A DNA stretch of 64,000 nt from Actinomycetospora sp. TBRC 11914 (GCF_012933465.1 NZ_JABBND010000014.1:1-64000), one strand, 5' to 3'; numbered from the stretch's first letter, positions 16,559-25,174 are shown. The notes: generated by a model not told the origin, from the letters alone. Translations and numbers: made by a program.

Positions 16559-17770
16559 GTGAGCTCGGCGAGCACGCTCTACCCCGTCGGTCTCGACCTG
16601 CGCGACCGCCGGGTCGTCGTCGTGGGCGGCGGCTCGGTCGCGCAGCGCCGGGTGGCCGGTCTGCTCGAGGTCGGCGCCGACGTCGTCGTCGTGAGCCCCG
16701 CGGTGACCACCGCGCTCGAGGCCGTCGCGGACTCCCGCGAGATCACCTGGGAGGCCCGGGAGTACGCGGCGGGCGACCTCGACGCGGCCTGGTACGTCGT
16801 CGCGGCGACGAGCTCGCCGGAGGTCAACGCCGCCGTCGCCGCCGCCGCCGAGGAGCGCCGCGTCTTCTGCGTGCGGGCCGACGCCGCCGACGAGGGCACC
16901 GCCGTGACTCCGGCCGTCGGGCGGTACGACGACGTGACGGTCGGGGTGCTCGGCGGCGGCGACCCCCGGCGCGCCAGCGGGGTGCGCGACGGCGTCGTCG
17001 AGGCGCTGCGCACCGGCACGCTGGCCGACCGGCGCCACCGGGCCGTCAACCCGGGCGTGACCCTCGTCGGCGGCGGCCCCGGCGACCCCGGCCTCATCAC
17101 GGTGCGCGGCCGGCAGGCGCTGGCGCAGGCCGACGTCGTCGTGACCGACCGGCTCGCCCCCCAGCGGCTGCTCGAGGAGCTCCCGCCAGACGTCACCGTC
17201 ATCGACGCCTCGAAGCTGCCCCGCGGCCGGTACATGAGCCAGGACACGATCAACGCGGTGCTCGTCGACGAGGCGAGGGCCGGGAACCGGGTCGTGCGGC
17301 TCAAGGGCGGCGACCCGTTCGTCTTCGGCCGCGGCTACGAGGAGATCCAGGCGTGCGCGGCGGCCGGCGTCCCGGTCGACGTCGTGCCCGGCGTCACCAG
17401 CGCGATCTCCGTGCCGGCCTTCGCGGGGGTGCCGGTGACCCACCGCGGGGTGACCCACGAGTTCGTCGTCGTCTCCGGGCACCTGCCGCCCGGGCACGCG
17501 GAGTCGCTGGTCGACTGGGCGGCGCTCGGCCGGCTGACCGGCACGATCGTGCTGCTCATGGCGGTGGAGAACATCGGGCTGATCGCCGAGGCGCTCGTCG
17601 CCGGCGGCCGGGACCCCGAGACGCCGGCCGTGGCCGTCCAGGAGGGCGGGCTGCCGGGCGAGCGGACGGCCCGGTCCACGCTGGCCAAGCTGCCCGGGGC
17701 GATCGCCGACGCCGGGGTGCGGCCGCCCGCCGTCGTCGTGGTCGGGGAGGTCGCGGGCTTCGCCGGCTAG
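16559..17770 (+). CDS. cobA: Siroheme synthase-type fusion: precorrin-2 dehydrogenase plus uroporphyrinogen-III methyltransferase
   Basis: A 403-residue fusion. The N-terminal 150 residues form a Met8/CysG-N NAD-binding domain (LRDRRVVVVGGGSVAQRRV) that oxidises precorrin-2. The C-terminal part is the SAM-dependent uroporphyrinogen-III C-methyltransferase (TLVGGGPGDPGLITVRG, LKGGDPFVFGRGYEE). It makes precorrin-2/sirohydrochlorin for siroheme and B12. The GTG start follows GGAAGGA with ten-base spacing, 33 bp after bluB-cobT, so it may belong to the B12-controlled transcript. The last four bases overlap the convergent DUF1707 gene. The domain order matches CysG, without evidence here for the ferrochelatase activity. 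Confidence 0.92.
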   Translation: MSSASTLYPVGLDLRDRRVVVVGGGSVAQRRVAGLLEVGADVVVVSPAVTTALEAVADSREITWEAREYAAGDLDAAWYVVAATSSPEVNAAVAAAAEERRVFCVRADAADEGTAVTPAVGRYDDVTVGVLGGGDPRRASGVRDGVVEALRTGTLADRRHRAVNPGVTLVGGGPGDPGLITVRGRQALAQADVVVTDRLAPQRLLEELPPDVTVIDASKLPRGRYMSQDTINAVLVDEARAGNRVVRLKGGDPFVFGRGYEEIQACAAAGVPVDVVPGVTSAISVPAFAGVPVTHRGVTHEFVVVSGHLPPGHAESLVDWAALGRLTGTIVLLMAVENIGLIAEALVAGGRDPETPAVAVQEGGLPGERTARSTLAKLPGAIADAGVRPPAVVVVGEVAGFAG

Positions 17771-18447
17771 TCGTCGTGGTGGTGGCGGGGCTGGTCGCGG
17801 GCGTCGTCGCGGGCCTGGTCGGCCGCCGCCTCGCTCGCCGTCTGCACCTGGATGCTGCCGAAGGCGCCGCGAGCGGACACCTGCAGCTGCGGCGCCCCGG
17901 CCGGGACGGCGGCACAGGCCGTGTCGCAGTCGGTGCTGCCGAAGACGGTGGTGCCCGACGTCGTCACGTGGGTGCCGTCGGGGACGACGACCTTCGTGGA
18001 GCCGAACAGCACCCCCACCGACACCGACGGCTCGCCGGGCGCGACCTGCACGGTCCGGCTGCCGAACATCGCCGCGCCCTGGCCCGCGGTGGCGACCCCG
18101 GGCGCGACGATCGCCACGACGGCGATCACCACCGCCGCCAGCAGCCCGCCGCGGAGTCCCCGACGACGACGGTCGTGCAGCTCGGGTGCCCGGGTGTCCT
18201 CGTGCCAGGCCGGCGCGGGCGCGGCCGTCGTCGGGGTGTCGTCGGGCTCCGGTGGGGCGGTCCCGTCGGGCAGGTCGGCCACCAGCGGCGCCAGCTCGCT
18301 GCGGAAGCGGGCGGCGTACGCGGCCTTCACGCGCTCGTCGTACTCGACCAGGGTGATCATCCCGGCGTCGTGGGCGGCGCGGAGCCGGTCGTCGGTCTCG
18401 CGCCGTTCCCGGTCGCCGATCCGCAGCTCGCCGCTCTCCGCCCCCAC
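17767..18447 (-). CDS. DUF1707 membrane protein with LiaF-like C-terminus
   Basis: A 226-residue protein. Residues 5-60 (LRIGDRERRETDDRLRAAH, VEYDERVKAAYAARFRSEL) are the SHOCT-like DUF1707 domain, followed by a charged linker and one membrane segment near 98-116. The remainder contains beta-repeat stretches such as AMFGSRTVQV, VLFGSTKVVV and TVFGSTDCDT, as in LiaF/YvqF-type envelope proteins. The type is common in actinobacteria and associated with envelope stress, but its function is not established. The tail is His/Asp-rich (RHHHDD). Confidence 0.8.
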   Translation of the reverse strand: MGAESGELRIGDRERRETDDRLRAAHDAGMITLVEYDERVKAAYAARFRSELAPLVADLPDGTAPPEPDDTPTTAAPAPAWHEDTRAPELHDRRRRGLRGGLLAAVVIAVVAIVAPGVATAGQGAAMFGSRTVQVAPGEPSVSVGVLFGSTKVVVPDGTHVTTSGTTVFGSTDCDTACAAVPAGAPQLQVSARGAFGSIQVQTASEAAADQARDDARDQPRHHHDD

Positions 18448-18451
18448 GGGG

Positions 18452-19315
18452 TCATCCTGACGCGCGGGCCTGTTCCTGGCGAGTGGCCGGGGCCCGTTGG
18501 CACGAGGGGCACCACCAGACCTCCCGGGCGAGCGGCGCCCCGGTGGCGGGACGGAACCGGACCAGCGTCCCGCAGCGGCGGCACGGCCGGTTCGAGCGGC
18601 CGGTCACCCAGTGGTTCTCGCCGCGGCGCTTCACCCCGGTCGTCGTCATGCCCGTGCCGTGCTCGAGGCTGTGCGTGATCATCCGGCGGCCGAGAGCGAG
18701 CAGCGGCTCGAGCTCGACGTCGCCGACGGGCGTCCACGGCCAGCATCCCCGCAGGAAGCACAGCTCGACGGCCCAGAGGTTGCCGAAGCCGGCCACGCCG
18801 CGCTGGTCGAGCAGGGCCTCGACGAGCGGGCGTGACGGGTCGCGCCGCAGCCGGCGCAGCGCGTCGTCGTCGTCGAACGCCGCCTGGGTCGCGGTGGGCT
18901 GCCCGGCGAGGACGTCCGGTCCCAGGTGCCCGACGACGCGGTGCTCGTCGCGGGTCTCGAGCAGCTCGAGCACCGGGACGCCGAGCCCGACGAGCGAGAC
19001 CCCGCTGTCGAGGGTCAGCGCGGCACGGAGCGTGGGGAGCAGGTGGCGGGGCAGCGCGGGGCGGCCGTCGTCGCGGTGCTTGCGGATCAGGGTCCAGGAG
19101 CCGTCCATGCGCAGGTGGCTGTGCAGCGTGAGCCGCCGCCCGTCGCGCTCGAGCCGGGTGAGCAGGTGCTTGCCGTGGGCGCGGGTCTCGGCGAGGCGGG
19201 CGCCGCGGAGGTCGGCGCCGGCGACGGCGGGGTGGCGCAGGTCGGCGCGGACGACCGTCGCGCCGGCCAGCGTGTCCAGCCGCGCGGCGGTCCGGTGCAC
19301 GGCGTCACCCTCCAC
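18452..19315 (-). CDS. Fpg/Nei-family DNA glycosylase-like protein without the N-terminal proline
   Basis: A 287-residue protein homologous along its length to actinobacterial Nei2: HGKHLLTRLERDGR, HSHLRMDGSW, LLDQRGVAGFGNLWAVELCF and a C-terminal zinc finger (CRRCG and CPSC). Active family members begin MPEGDxV and use Pro2 as the nucleophile. Here the only usable start (GTG at 19315) gives MEGDAVHRTAARL, so Glu is kept and Pro is missing. Either the protein has lost glycosylase/lyase chemistry or a short indel at the 5' end has altered it. It is separated from the upstream Hsp70-like gene by a hairpin. Confidence 0.8.
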   Translation of the reverse strand: MEGDAVHRTAARLDTLAGATVVRADLRHPAVAGADLRGARLAETRAHGKHLLTRLERDGRRLTLHSHLRMDGSWTLIRKHRDDGRPALPRHLLPTLRAALTLDSGVSLVGLGVPVLELLETRDEHRVVGHLGPDVLAGQPTATQAAFDDDDALRRLRRDPSRPLVEALLDQRGVAGFGNLWAVELCFLRGCWPWTPVGDVELEPLLALGRRMITHSLEHGTGMTTTGVKRRGENHWVTGRSNRPCRRCGTLVRFRPATGAPLAREVWWCPSCQRAPATRQEQARASG

Positions 19316-19352
19316 GGAGTCCGGTGTACCCGCCGATCGCGTGGGTGTGGAT

Positions 19353-19372
19353 TTCCGGACGTCCAGTGTCTG
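19353..19372 (+). repeat. Family D 20-bp repeat, copy 1
   Basis: TTCCGGACGTCCAGTGTCTG, an exact reverse complement of 39717-39736. It overlaps the left arm of the hairpin at 19365-19393. Confidence 0.6.
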
Positions 19373-19393
19373 CGATGCGACACCGCAGACACT
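19365..19393 (-). terminator. Hairpin between Hsp70-like gene and nei-like gene
   Basis: A perfect 10-bp stem (AGTGTCTGCG and its complement) with a 9-base loop, six bases after the stop of the leftward Hsp70-like gene. A probable terminator or processing site for the P450/Hsp70-like transcript. Confidence 0.5.
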
Positions 19394-19398
19394 CTGCC

Positions 19399-20565
19399 CT
19401 ACCGGCCCAGACCCGCCCGCGCCGCCGCCCACGCCGCCGCGCCGCACACCTGTCCCGTCGGGGCCGCGGCGCCCGGGTCGTCCGCCGCCGCGAGCGGGCA
19501 CCCGGTGCGGGCCGCCAGCCAGTCGCGCACCCCGGGCAGCGACGCGACGCCGCCCCGCACGAGCAGCGGCGGCCGGCCCGCGTCCGCGCCGTCGAGCAGC
19601 TCGACGACGGCGGCCCCCACCTGCTCGAGCGCGGGCGCGAACAGCGGGCCGAGGTCGGCGTGGGTCAGCCGCACGACGCCGGGCGCGGGGTGCTCGGGCG
19701 CCAGCACCGGGACCCCGACGTCGGCCGCGCCCTCGCCGCCGAGCCGGGACTTGGCGTCGTGCACGCCGCGGCGCAGCCAGAACCACGCGCGGTGGGCCTC
19801 GACGTCGCTGGAGAACCGGATCCGCTCGGCGAGCGCCGCCGGGGCGCGGTCGAGCACCAGCTGGGTCAGCGCGTCGTCGAGGGCCTCCGCCCCGACCTCG
19901 AGCATCCGCGCGGGCACGCCCTCGCGCAGCGTCGCCACGGTCGTCGCCGGGTCGGGCGCCTCCCGGTCGACGAGCGCGATCTCGGTGCCGCCCCCGCCGA
20001 GGTCCACGACGACGACGGGTCCGCTCCCGCCGAGCCGGATCGCCGCGGCCTCCGGGGCGGCGAGCAGCGCCAGGTCGACCTCACCGCCGCCGTCGACGGC
20101 CCGCAGCGCCGAGCGCCCCGCGGCCCGCAGCGCCGCCGGCCCGGTGGCGGGGTCGGACCACGACGCCGGGTGGAGCAGCGCGAGCACGGTCGGCGCGGTG
20201 CCGCGGCGGCCGGCCTCGGCCTGCAGGACGCGCGCGACGAGCGCGGTGGCGACGTTGACCGCCGTCGTCGGCCGCGGCCACGTCGCGAGCAGCGGGTCGT
20301 CGGGGCCGCCGGTCGCCGCGGCCAGGAAGGAGCGCCCGCGCAGGACGGCGGCCTGGGGCTCGGCGTGCGCGGCGTCGAGGGCCGGCCGCCCGGCGAGCAC
20401 GGTGCCGTCGTCGCGGGAGAGCACGACCGAGGGGAGCGTGACCTCGCCGTCGACCCGCACCGTGGTCACCCGGGTCCAGCCGTCGGTGGGGTCGACGTCG
20501 GCCGTCGCGCCCGTCGTCGTCGAGGTGCCGTGGTCGACGGCCAGCACCCACCGCGGGTCTCCCAT
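19399..20565 (-). CDS. Short Hsp70/actin-fold ATPase
   Basis: A 388-residue protein with the nucleotide-binding domain of the Hsp70/actin superfamily: phosphate-1 loop AVDHGTSTTTG at the N-terminus, phosphate-2 loop VVVVDLGGGGTEIALVDRE near residue 185, and a C-terminal adenosine-type motif (LLVRGGVASLPGVRDWL). There is no substrate-binding domain, unlike DnaK, so it is one of the orphan Hsp70-like proteins common in actinobacteria. No function is established. It follows the P450 gene by 29 bp on the same strand and is probably cotranscribed. Confidence 0.8.
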   Translation of the reverse strand: MGDPRWVLAVDHGTSTTTGATADVDPTDGWTRVTTVRVDGEVTLPSVVLSRDDGTVLAGRPALDAAHAEPQAAVLRGRSFLAAATGGPDDPLLATWPRPTTAVNVATALVARVLQAEAGRRGTAPTVLALLHPASWSDPATGPAALRAAGRSALRAVDGGGEVDLALLAAPEAAAIRLGGSGPVVVVDLGGGGTEIALVDREAPDPATTVATLREGVPARMLEVGAEALDDALTQLVLDRAPAALAERIRFSSDVEAHRAWFWLRRGVHDAKSRLGGEGAADVGVPVLAPEHPAPGVVRLTHADLGPLFAPALEQVGAAVVELLDGADAGRPPLLVRGGVASLPGVRDWLAARTGCPLAAADDPGAAAPTGQVCGAAAWAAARAGLGR

Positions 20566-20594
20566 GGGCGCACACCCTAGGGCCGCCGAACGGC

Positions 20595-21806
20595 CTAGGG
20601 GCGCAGCCGCACGGGCAGGGCGGCGAGGGCGTGGATCAGCACGCTCCGGCGGTGGACGACGTCGGCGAGCGCGACGGCGGGCTGCAGGTCGCCGAACCGG
20701 TCGAGGAGCGTCCCGAGCGCCACCTCGCCCTCGAGGCGGGCCAGCGACGCGCCGAGGCAGAAGTGGATGCCGTGGCCGAAAGCCAGGTGCCCGGAGGTGT
20801 CGCGGTCGGCGTCGTGGAGCTCCGGCGCGTCGAACCGGGCGGGGTCGCGGTTGGCGGCGGCGAGGGAGAGCGTCACGGTCGCGCCCGCGGGGATCACCAC
20901 GCCGCCGAGCTCGACGTCGGCCGCGGCGAACCGGGCGGGCGCGTTCGAGACCGGCGAGCCCCATCGCAGGAACTCCTCCACCAGCGGCGCGAGCGACTCG
21001 CCGGCGCGGCGGGTGGCGACCGCGCGGGCCCGCAGGTCGGGGTCGCGCAGCAGCGCGAACACGCTGTTGGCGACGAGGTTCGCCGTCGTCTCGTGGCCCG
21101 CGATCAGCAGGATCATGCCCATCCCGACGATCTCCTCGTCGGTGAGCCGGTCGCCCTCGTCGGAGGCGGTGACGAGGCCGGAGAGCAGGGCGTCGTCGGG
21201 CTCGGCGCGCTTGGCCCCGACGAGCTCGGCGAGGTAGGCCGCGAGGCTCGTCGACGCCTGCTGCTTGGCCTCCTGCGGCGAATTGTCGATCATCGTGTTC
21301 GACCAGTGCGCGAACGCCTCGCGGTCGACCGGCGGGACGCCGAGGAGCTCGCAGATCACCGCCATCGGCAGCGGGACGGCGTAGGTCGCGACGAGGTCGA
21401 CCGGCTCGTCGGGCGGCAGCGCGTCGAGCAGCGTCGTCGCGATCTGGGAGATCCGCGGGCGCAGCGCGGCGACCCGCCGGACCGTGAACGCCTGCACGAC
21501 GAGCTTGCGGAGCCGGGTGTGCACCGGTGGGTCGTTCAGCAGCAGCATGTGCCCCGTCGGACCGGGGATGAGCGGCTCGGCCGGGCGCTCGGCCTCCGGG
21601 AGCAGCGCGCGGGGGTCCTTGGCCAGGCGGGGGTCGGTGAAGGCCGCGCGGACGTCGTCGTAGCGGGTGACCAGCCACGTCGAGCCGCCCTCGGGGAGGT
21701 CGACCTCGCGGACCGGGGCGATCTCGCGGAGCCGGGCGAGGGTGGCGTGGGGGTCCACCCAGTAGTCGTCGGTGAAGACGGGCCCGGTCGTGAGGTCGGC
21801 GGTCAC
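20595..21806 (-). CDS. Cytochrome P450
   Basis: A 403-residue soluble bacterial P450. I-helix motif AGHETT, K-helix E-x-x-R within EEFLRW, and the heme ligand in FGHGIHFCLGASLARLEG are all present, so it should be an active monooxygenase. I chose the GTG at 21806 (TADLTTGPVFTDDYWVDPH), which gives the usual N-terminus; the frame extends upstream without family-like sequence. The substrate is unknown, and no ferredoxin or reductase is adjacent. It lies downstream of an SDR and a monooxygenase but is separated from them by a strong hairpin. Confidence 0.93.
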   Translation of the reverse strand: MTADLTTGPVFTDDYWVDPHATLARLREIAPVREVDLPEGGSTWLVTRYDDVRAAFTDPRLAKDPRALLPEAERPAEPLIPGPTGHMLLLNDPPVHTRLRKLVVQAFTVRRVAALRPRISQIATTLLDALPPDEPVDLVATYAVPLPMAVICELLGVPPVDREAFAHWSNTMIDNSPQEAKQQASTSLAAYLAELVGAKRAEPDDALLSGLVTASDEGDRLTDEEIVGMGMILLIAGHETTANLVANSVFALLRDPDLRARAVATRRAGESLAPLVEEFLRWGSPVSNAPARFAAADVELGGVVIPAGATVTLSLAAANRDPARFDAPELHDADRDTSGHLAFGHGIHFCLGASLARLEGEVALGTLLDRFGDLQPAVALADVVHRRSVLIHALAALPVRLRP

Positions 21807-21905
21807 GACGTCGAGTGTGGCAGCGGCCGGGTGGGCCCGGGGTGATTTCGGTGAGGGTTCGTTCACTGAGCGCACCCTCGGCGTCGGGTCGGTCGCCCCG
21901 CGCTC

Positions 21906-21957
21906 GCACGAACGGCCGGTTCGTGACCCTTTAAGGGCACGAACCGGCCGTTCGTGC
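21906..21957 (-). terminator. Very long hairpin terminator downstream of the SDR gene
   Basis: A 20-bp perfect stem (GCACGAACGGCCGGTTCGTG with its complement) enclosing a second short CCCTT/AAGGG stem, with one bulged base. It lies 16 bases past the SDR stop on the minus strand and upstream of the P450 start, so it should insulate the P450 unit. Confidence 0.7.
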
Positions 21958-21972
21958 GTCCGGGTGGCGGGC

Positions 21973-22857
21973 TCAGCCCTTCGGCTCGCCCATCCCGACC
22001 GACGTCGCCCCGAACGTCCGGCCCGTCTTGCGGAACTGCTCCTCGAGCTGGGGGACCATCGTCTTCGCCTGCGCGAGGATCGGGAGGTCGCCGAGCCACG
22101 AGAAGGTGATCGGGCGCAGCGCGGCGATCAGCCCGACCGACTTCGGCACGAACACCCGCCGCTTGCGCTTCGCGATGCCCGCGAGGAACGCCGCGGCGCA
22201 GTCCTCCACCGAGCTCAGCGCGCCGAGCGGGCCGGGCATCTTGCGCAGGGTGTCCTCGAAGGTCGACGAGTCGGCCTTGACGTCGCGGACGAGGTCGGTG
22301 TCGATCCAGCCCATGTGCGCGGTGCCGACGTCGACGCCGCGGTAGGCGAGCTCGAAGCGCAGCGCGTTGCCGTAATGCTCCACGCCGGCCTTCGAGCCGC
22401 AGTACGCGGCCATCCCCGGCAGCGCGGTGAACGCGGCCAGCGAGGACACGAGCAGGTAGTAGCCGCGCCGCTTCGCAACCTCCGCGACGGTCGCCGACAC
22501 CGTCCGCGACACCCCGATGAGGTTGACCTCCATGACGCGCGCGACGACGTCGGCCGGGCTCTCGGCGACGGTGCCGTGGTTGGCGATCCCGGCGTTCGCG
22601 ATCACGACGTCGATCCCGCCGAGCTCGCCGACGGTGTGCTTCACGGCGGCGTCGAGGGACTGCTGGTCGGTGACGTCGCACGTCGCCCACGTATGTTGCG
22701 GGCCCAGCTCGCCCGCGATGCGCTCGAGACGCTCGGGCTCGAGCCCGAGCAGCGCGACGCGGGCCCCCTTCGCGGCCGCCTGCCGGGCCGTCTCCTCCCC
22801 GATGCCGCGGGCGGCGCCGGTGATGAGGACGACCTTGCCGCTGATGTCGTAGGCCAT
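21973..22857 (-). CDS. Short-chain dehydrogenase/reductase
   Basis: A 294-residue SDR. It has the cofactor motif TGAARGIG near residue 13, NAG (VVIANAGIANHG), a serine in LVSSLAAF and the catalytic Y-x-x-x-K in AAYCGSKAG. The long C-terminal region (VFVPKSVGLIAALRPITF) matches SDRs that accompany Baeyer-Villiger monooxygenases in ketone and steroid catabolic loci. It follows the monooxygenase by 13 bp and is probably the second gene of a TetR-controlled pair. NAD or NADP preference is not determined. Confidence 0.9.
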   Translation of the reverse strand: MAYDISGKVVLITGAARGIGEETARQAAAKGARVALLGLEPERLERIAGELGPQHTWATCDVTDQQSLDAAVKHTVGELGGIDVVIANAGIANHGTVAESPADVVARVMEVNLIGVSRTVSATVAEVAKRRGYYLLVSSLAAFTALPGMAAYCGSKAGVEHYGNALRFELAYRGVDVGTAHMGWIDTDLVRDVKADSSTFEDTLRKMPGPLGALSSVEDCAAAFLAGIAKRKRRVFVPKSVGLIAALRPITFSWLGDLPILAQAKTMVPQLEEQFRKTGRTFGATSVGMGEPKG

Positions 22858-22870
22858 GGCGGAGCTCCTC

Positions 22871-24388
22871 TCAGGTCCGCGCGTGCGCGGGGGTGATGAC
22901 GTACTCGTCGGGCTTCATCTGCTTGCACCGCCGGTGGAACGGCATGGTGAAGGTGGGCCATAGCGCGGAGTTGTGGCCGTGGCCGTCCAGGTACCAGCTG
23001 GAGCACCCGCCGTCGACCCACACGGTGCCCTCGGTCAGGCGCTGCATCTCGGCGACGAACCGGTCCTGGGAGTCCTGCCGCGGCTCGACGGCGCCCACCG
23101 ACGACGTCCGCAGCCGGCGCAGCACGTCCATGACCAGGTTGATCTGCGACTCGATCATGAAGACGACCGAGTTGTGCCCCAGCCCGGTGTTCGGCCCGAG
23201 CAGCGTGAACAGGTTCGGGAAGCCGGCGATCATCGTGCCGTTGTGGGCGAACATGGTGTCGCCCCAGTGCTCGGCGAGGCTGCGCCCGTCGCGGCCGAAC
23301 ACCCGGTGGCTGATCGGCAGGTCGCTGATCGCGAACCCGGTGCCGGCGATGATGGTGTCGACCTCGTGCTCGGTGCCGTCCCCGGTGACCACCGCGTGCG
23401 GCCGGACCTCGGTGATGCGGTCGGTGACGACCTCGACGTTCGGCCGGTCCAGCGCGGGCAGGTAGGTGTTGGACAGCAGGATGCGCTTGCAGCCCATCGA
23501 GTAGTCCGGCGTGATCTTCTCGCGCAGCGCGGGGTCGGTGACCTGGGTGCGCATGTGCTTCTCGGCGAGCTTCGCGGCCTTCGCCATCCGCTTCGGGTCC
23601 TTGAACCCGAACACGAAGGTCTCGCGGCCCCAGTAGATGCCCTCGCGCAGGAGCCGCTGCAGCGCCGGGACGCGGCGGAACGCCCACTTCTCGAGGCGGG
23701 TGAAGGCGCGGTCGCGGCGCGGCATGATCCACGGGGGCGTGCGCTGGAAGACGGTCAGCTGCCCGACGACGGGCGCGATCTCCGGCACGAACTGGATGGC
23801 CGACGCGCCGGTGCCGATCACCGCGACGCGGCGGCCCCGCAGGTCGAGGTCGTGGCGCCACGTGGCGGAGTGGAACCGCTCGCCGGCGAAGTCCTCGAGC
23901 CCGGGGACATCGGGCCAGGACGGGTCGGAGAGGGCGCCGGAGCCGAGGACGACGGCGTCGGCGGTCCAGGTGCCCTGACTCGTCGTGACGGTCCAGCGCT
24001 GGTCGTCGGTGGACCAGCGGACCTCGAGGACCTCGTGGTGGTTGCGGGTGAAGCGGTCGATGCCGTACTCGGCCGAGACCCGCCGGAGGTACGCGTGGAT
24101 CTCCGGCTGGGCCGAGAACGAGCGGCTCCAGTCGGGGTTCGGGGCGAACGAGAACGAGTAGAGGTGGCTCGGCACGTCGCAGGCACAGCCCGGGTAGGAG
24201 TTGTCGCGCCAGGTGCCGCCGACGTCGCCGTGGCGCTCGAAGACCAGGAAGTCCTCGACGCCGGCCTGGCGCAGCCGGATCGCCGTGCCGAGCCCGGAGA
24301 AACCGTTCCCGACGATCGCCACCGACAGGTGGGGGACGTCCTCCCCGGCACGGTCGGCGCTGGGCGGGCTCGCGGTCTCGGTGGACAT
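22871..24388 (-). CDS. Flavin monooxygenase, Baeyer-Villiger type
   Basis: A 505-residue class B flavoprotein monooxygenase. It has an FAD Rossmann motif (VAIVGNGFSGLG near 25-36), the Baeyer-Villiger fingerprint F-x-G-x-x-x-H-x-x-x-W in FAGERFHSATW, and a second Rossmann motif (VAVIGTGASAIQ) for NADPH. It would oxygenate a ketone to an ester or lactone. The ATG at 24388 has a GGAGG site seven bases upstream. It is divergent from a TetR gene, and both promoters are covered by two inverted repeats, so substrate-induced derepression is likely. The substrate is unknown. Confidence 0.92.
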   Translation of the reverse strand: MSTETASPPSADRAGEDVPHLSVAIVGNGFSGLGTAIRLRQAGVEDFLVFERHGDVGGTWRDNSYPGCACDVPSHLYSFSFAPNPDWSRSFSAQPEIHAYLRRVSAEYGIDRFTRNHHEVLEVRWSTDDQRWTVTTSQGTWTADAVVLGSGALSDPSWPDVPGLEDFAGERFHSATWRHDLDLRGRRVAVIGTGASAIQFVPEIAPVVGQLTVFQRTPPWIMPRRDRAFTRLEKWAFRRVPALQRLLREGIYWGRETFVFGFKDPKRMAKAAKLAEKHMRTQVTDPALREKITPDYSMGCKRILLSNTYLPALDRPNVEVVTDRITEVRPHAVVTGDGTEHEVDTIIAGTGFAISDLPISHRVFGRDGRSLAEHWGDTMFAHNGTMIAGFPNLFTLLGPNTGLGHNSVVFMIESQINLVMDVLRRLRTSSVGAVEPRQDSQDRFVAEMQRLTEGTVWVDGGCSSWYLDGHGHNSALWPTFTMPFHRRCKQMKPDEYVITPAHART

Positions 24389-24409
24389 GGTCGCGCCTCC
24401 TCTGGGGTT

Positions 24410-24460
24410 GGTACGACTACGTACCGACTGCCCGGAGAGCATGGTACGAGGTGGTACCAT
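24410..24460. promoter_or_regulatory. Two TetR operators between monooxygenase and regulator
   Basis: GGTACG-4-CGTACC at 24410-24425 and ATGGTAC-6-GTACCAT at 24441-24460. Both are clean inverted repeats sharing the GGTAC core and lie in the 78-bp divergent region, consistent with control of both genes by the TetR protein. Confidence 0.75.
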
Positions 24461-24466
24461 AGGCCA

Positions 24467-25174
24467 GTGACTGTGAGCGCACACACTCCGGGTGGCGACG
24501 GACCCCCGGTCGTGGCGGCGATCCGCGGCGGTGCGGGCGCCGCGCTGGCCCCGGCGGACCACCGCCAGCGCCTCCTGGTCGCGATGGCCGAGCTGCTCGC
24601 CGAGCAGGGCTACGCGAGCGTGACCGTGACCGACGTCGTGGCCCGGGCCCGGGTGTCCAAGCGGACCTTCTACCAGCACTTCTCCGATCGCGAGGAGTGC
24701 CTCCTGGCGACCTACCGCGTCGTCGCCGAGGGTCCGCTGCACCTCATCGCGGAGGCCGCAGGGTCCGTCGCCGGGCAGGGCCTGCCGCTGCGCGAGGAGG
24801 TCGCGGCCCTCACCGGCGCCTACCTGGCGGCGATGGCGGAGCACCCGCTGCTCACCCGCGCGATGCTCACCGAGCCCGGCTCGACCGGCCCGGCGGGCCG
24901 CCGGGCCCGCCGCGAGGTGCTCCGGCGGTTCGCCGACCAGCTCGTGGCGCTCGCGTCCGGCGTCGGGGGGCGCTCCGGGGCCCGGGCGCTGTCGCCGGAG
25001 CTGGCGCAGGCGCTCGTCGGGGGGATCAACGAGCTCGTGCTCGCCGCGGTGGAGTCGGCCGACCGCGAGGAGGTCGCCGCCGCCCGGATCGCCGAGGAGA
25101 TCCTCGGGCTGCGCGACACGGTGACCGAGCTGGCGGTGGCCGTGCTCGCCCGGCAGGACCGACGCGTCCCGTGA
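24467..25174 (+). CDS. TetR-family regulator
   Basis: A 235-residue repressor with the N-terminal helix-turn-helix SVTVTDVVARARVSKRTFYQ and an all-helical ligand-binding remainder. The start GTG at 24467 has no ribosome binding site and lies seven bases after a possible -10 (TACCAT), which overlaps the second operator; the mRNA may be leaderless and strongly autorepressed. It is divergent from the Baeyer-Villiger monooxygenase and most likely controls it. The stop overlaps a perfect palindrome, CCCGTGATCACGGG (25168-25181). Confidence 0.88.
   Translation: MTVSAHTPGGDGPPVVAAIRGGAGAALAPADHRQRLLVAMAELLAEQGYASVTVTDVVARARVSKRTFYQHFSDREECLLATYRVVAEGPLHLIAEAAGSVAGQGLPLREEVAALTGAYLAAMAEHPLLTRAMLTEPGSTGPAGRRARREVLRRFADQLVALASGVGGRSGARALSPELAQALVGGINELVLAAVESADREEVAAARIAEEILGLRDTVTELAVAVLARQDRRVP

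Noticed and set aside
20595-24388. P450, SDR and Baeyer-Villiger enzyme as a biosynthetic gene cluster
   Set aside because: No core synthase, and a strong hairpin separates the P450 unit; a catabolic module for the SDR and monooxygenase fits better.
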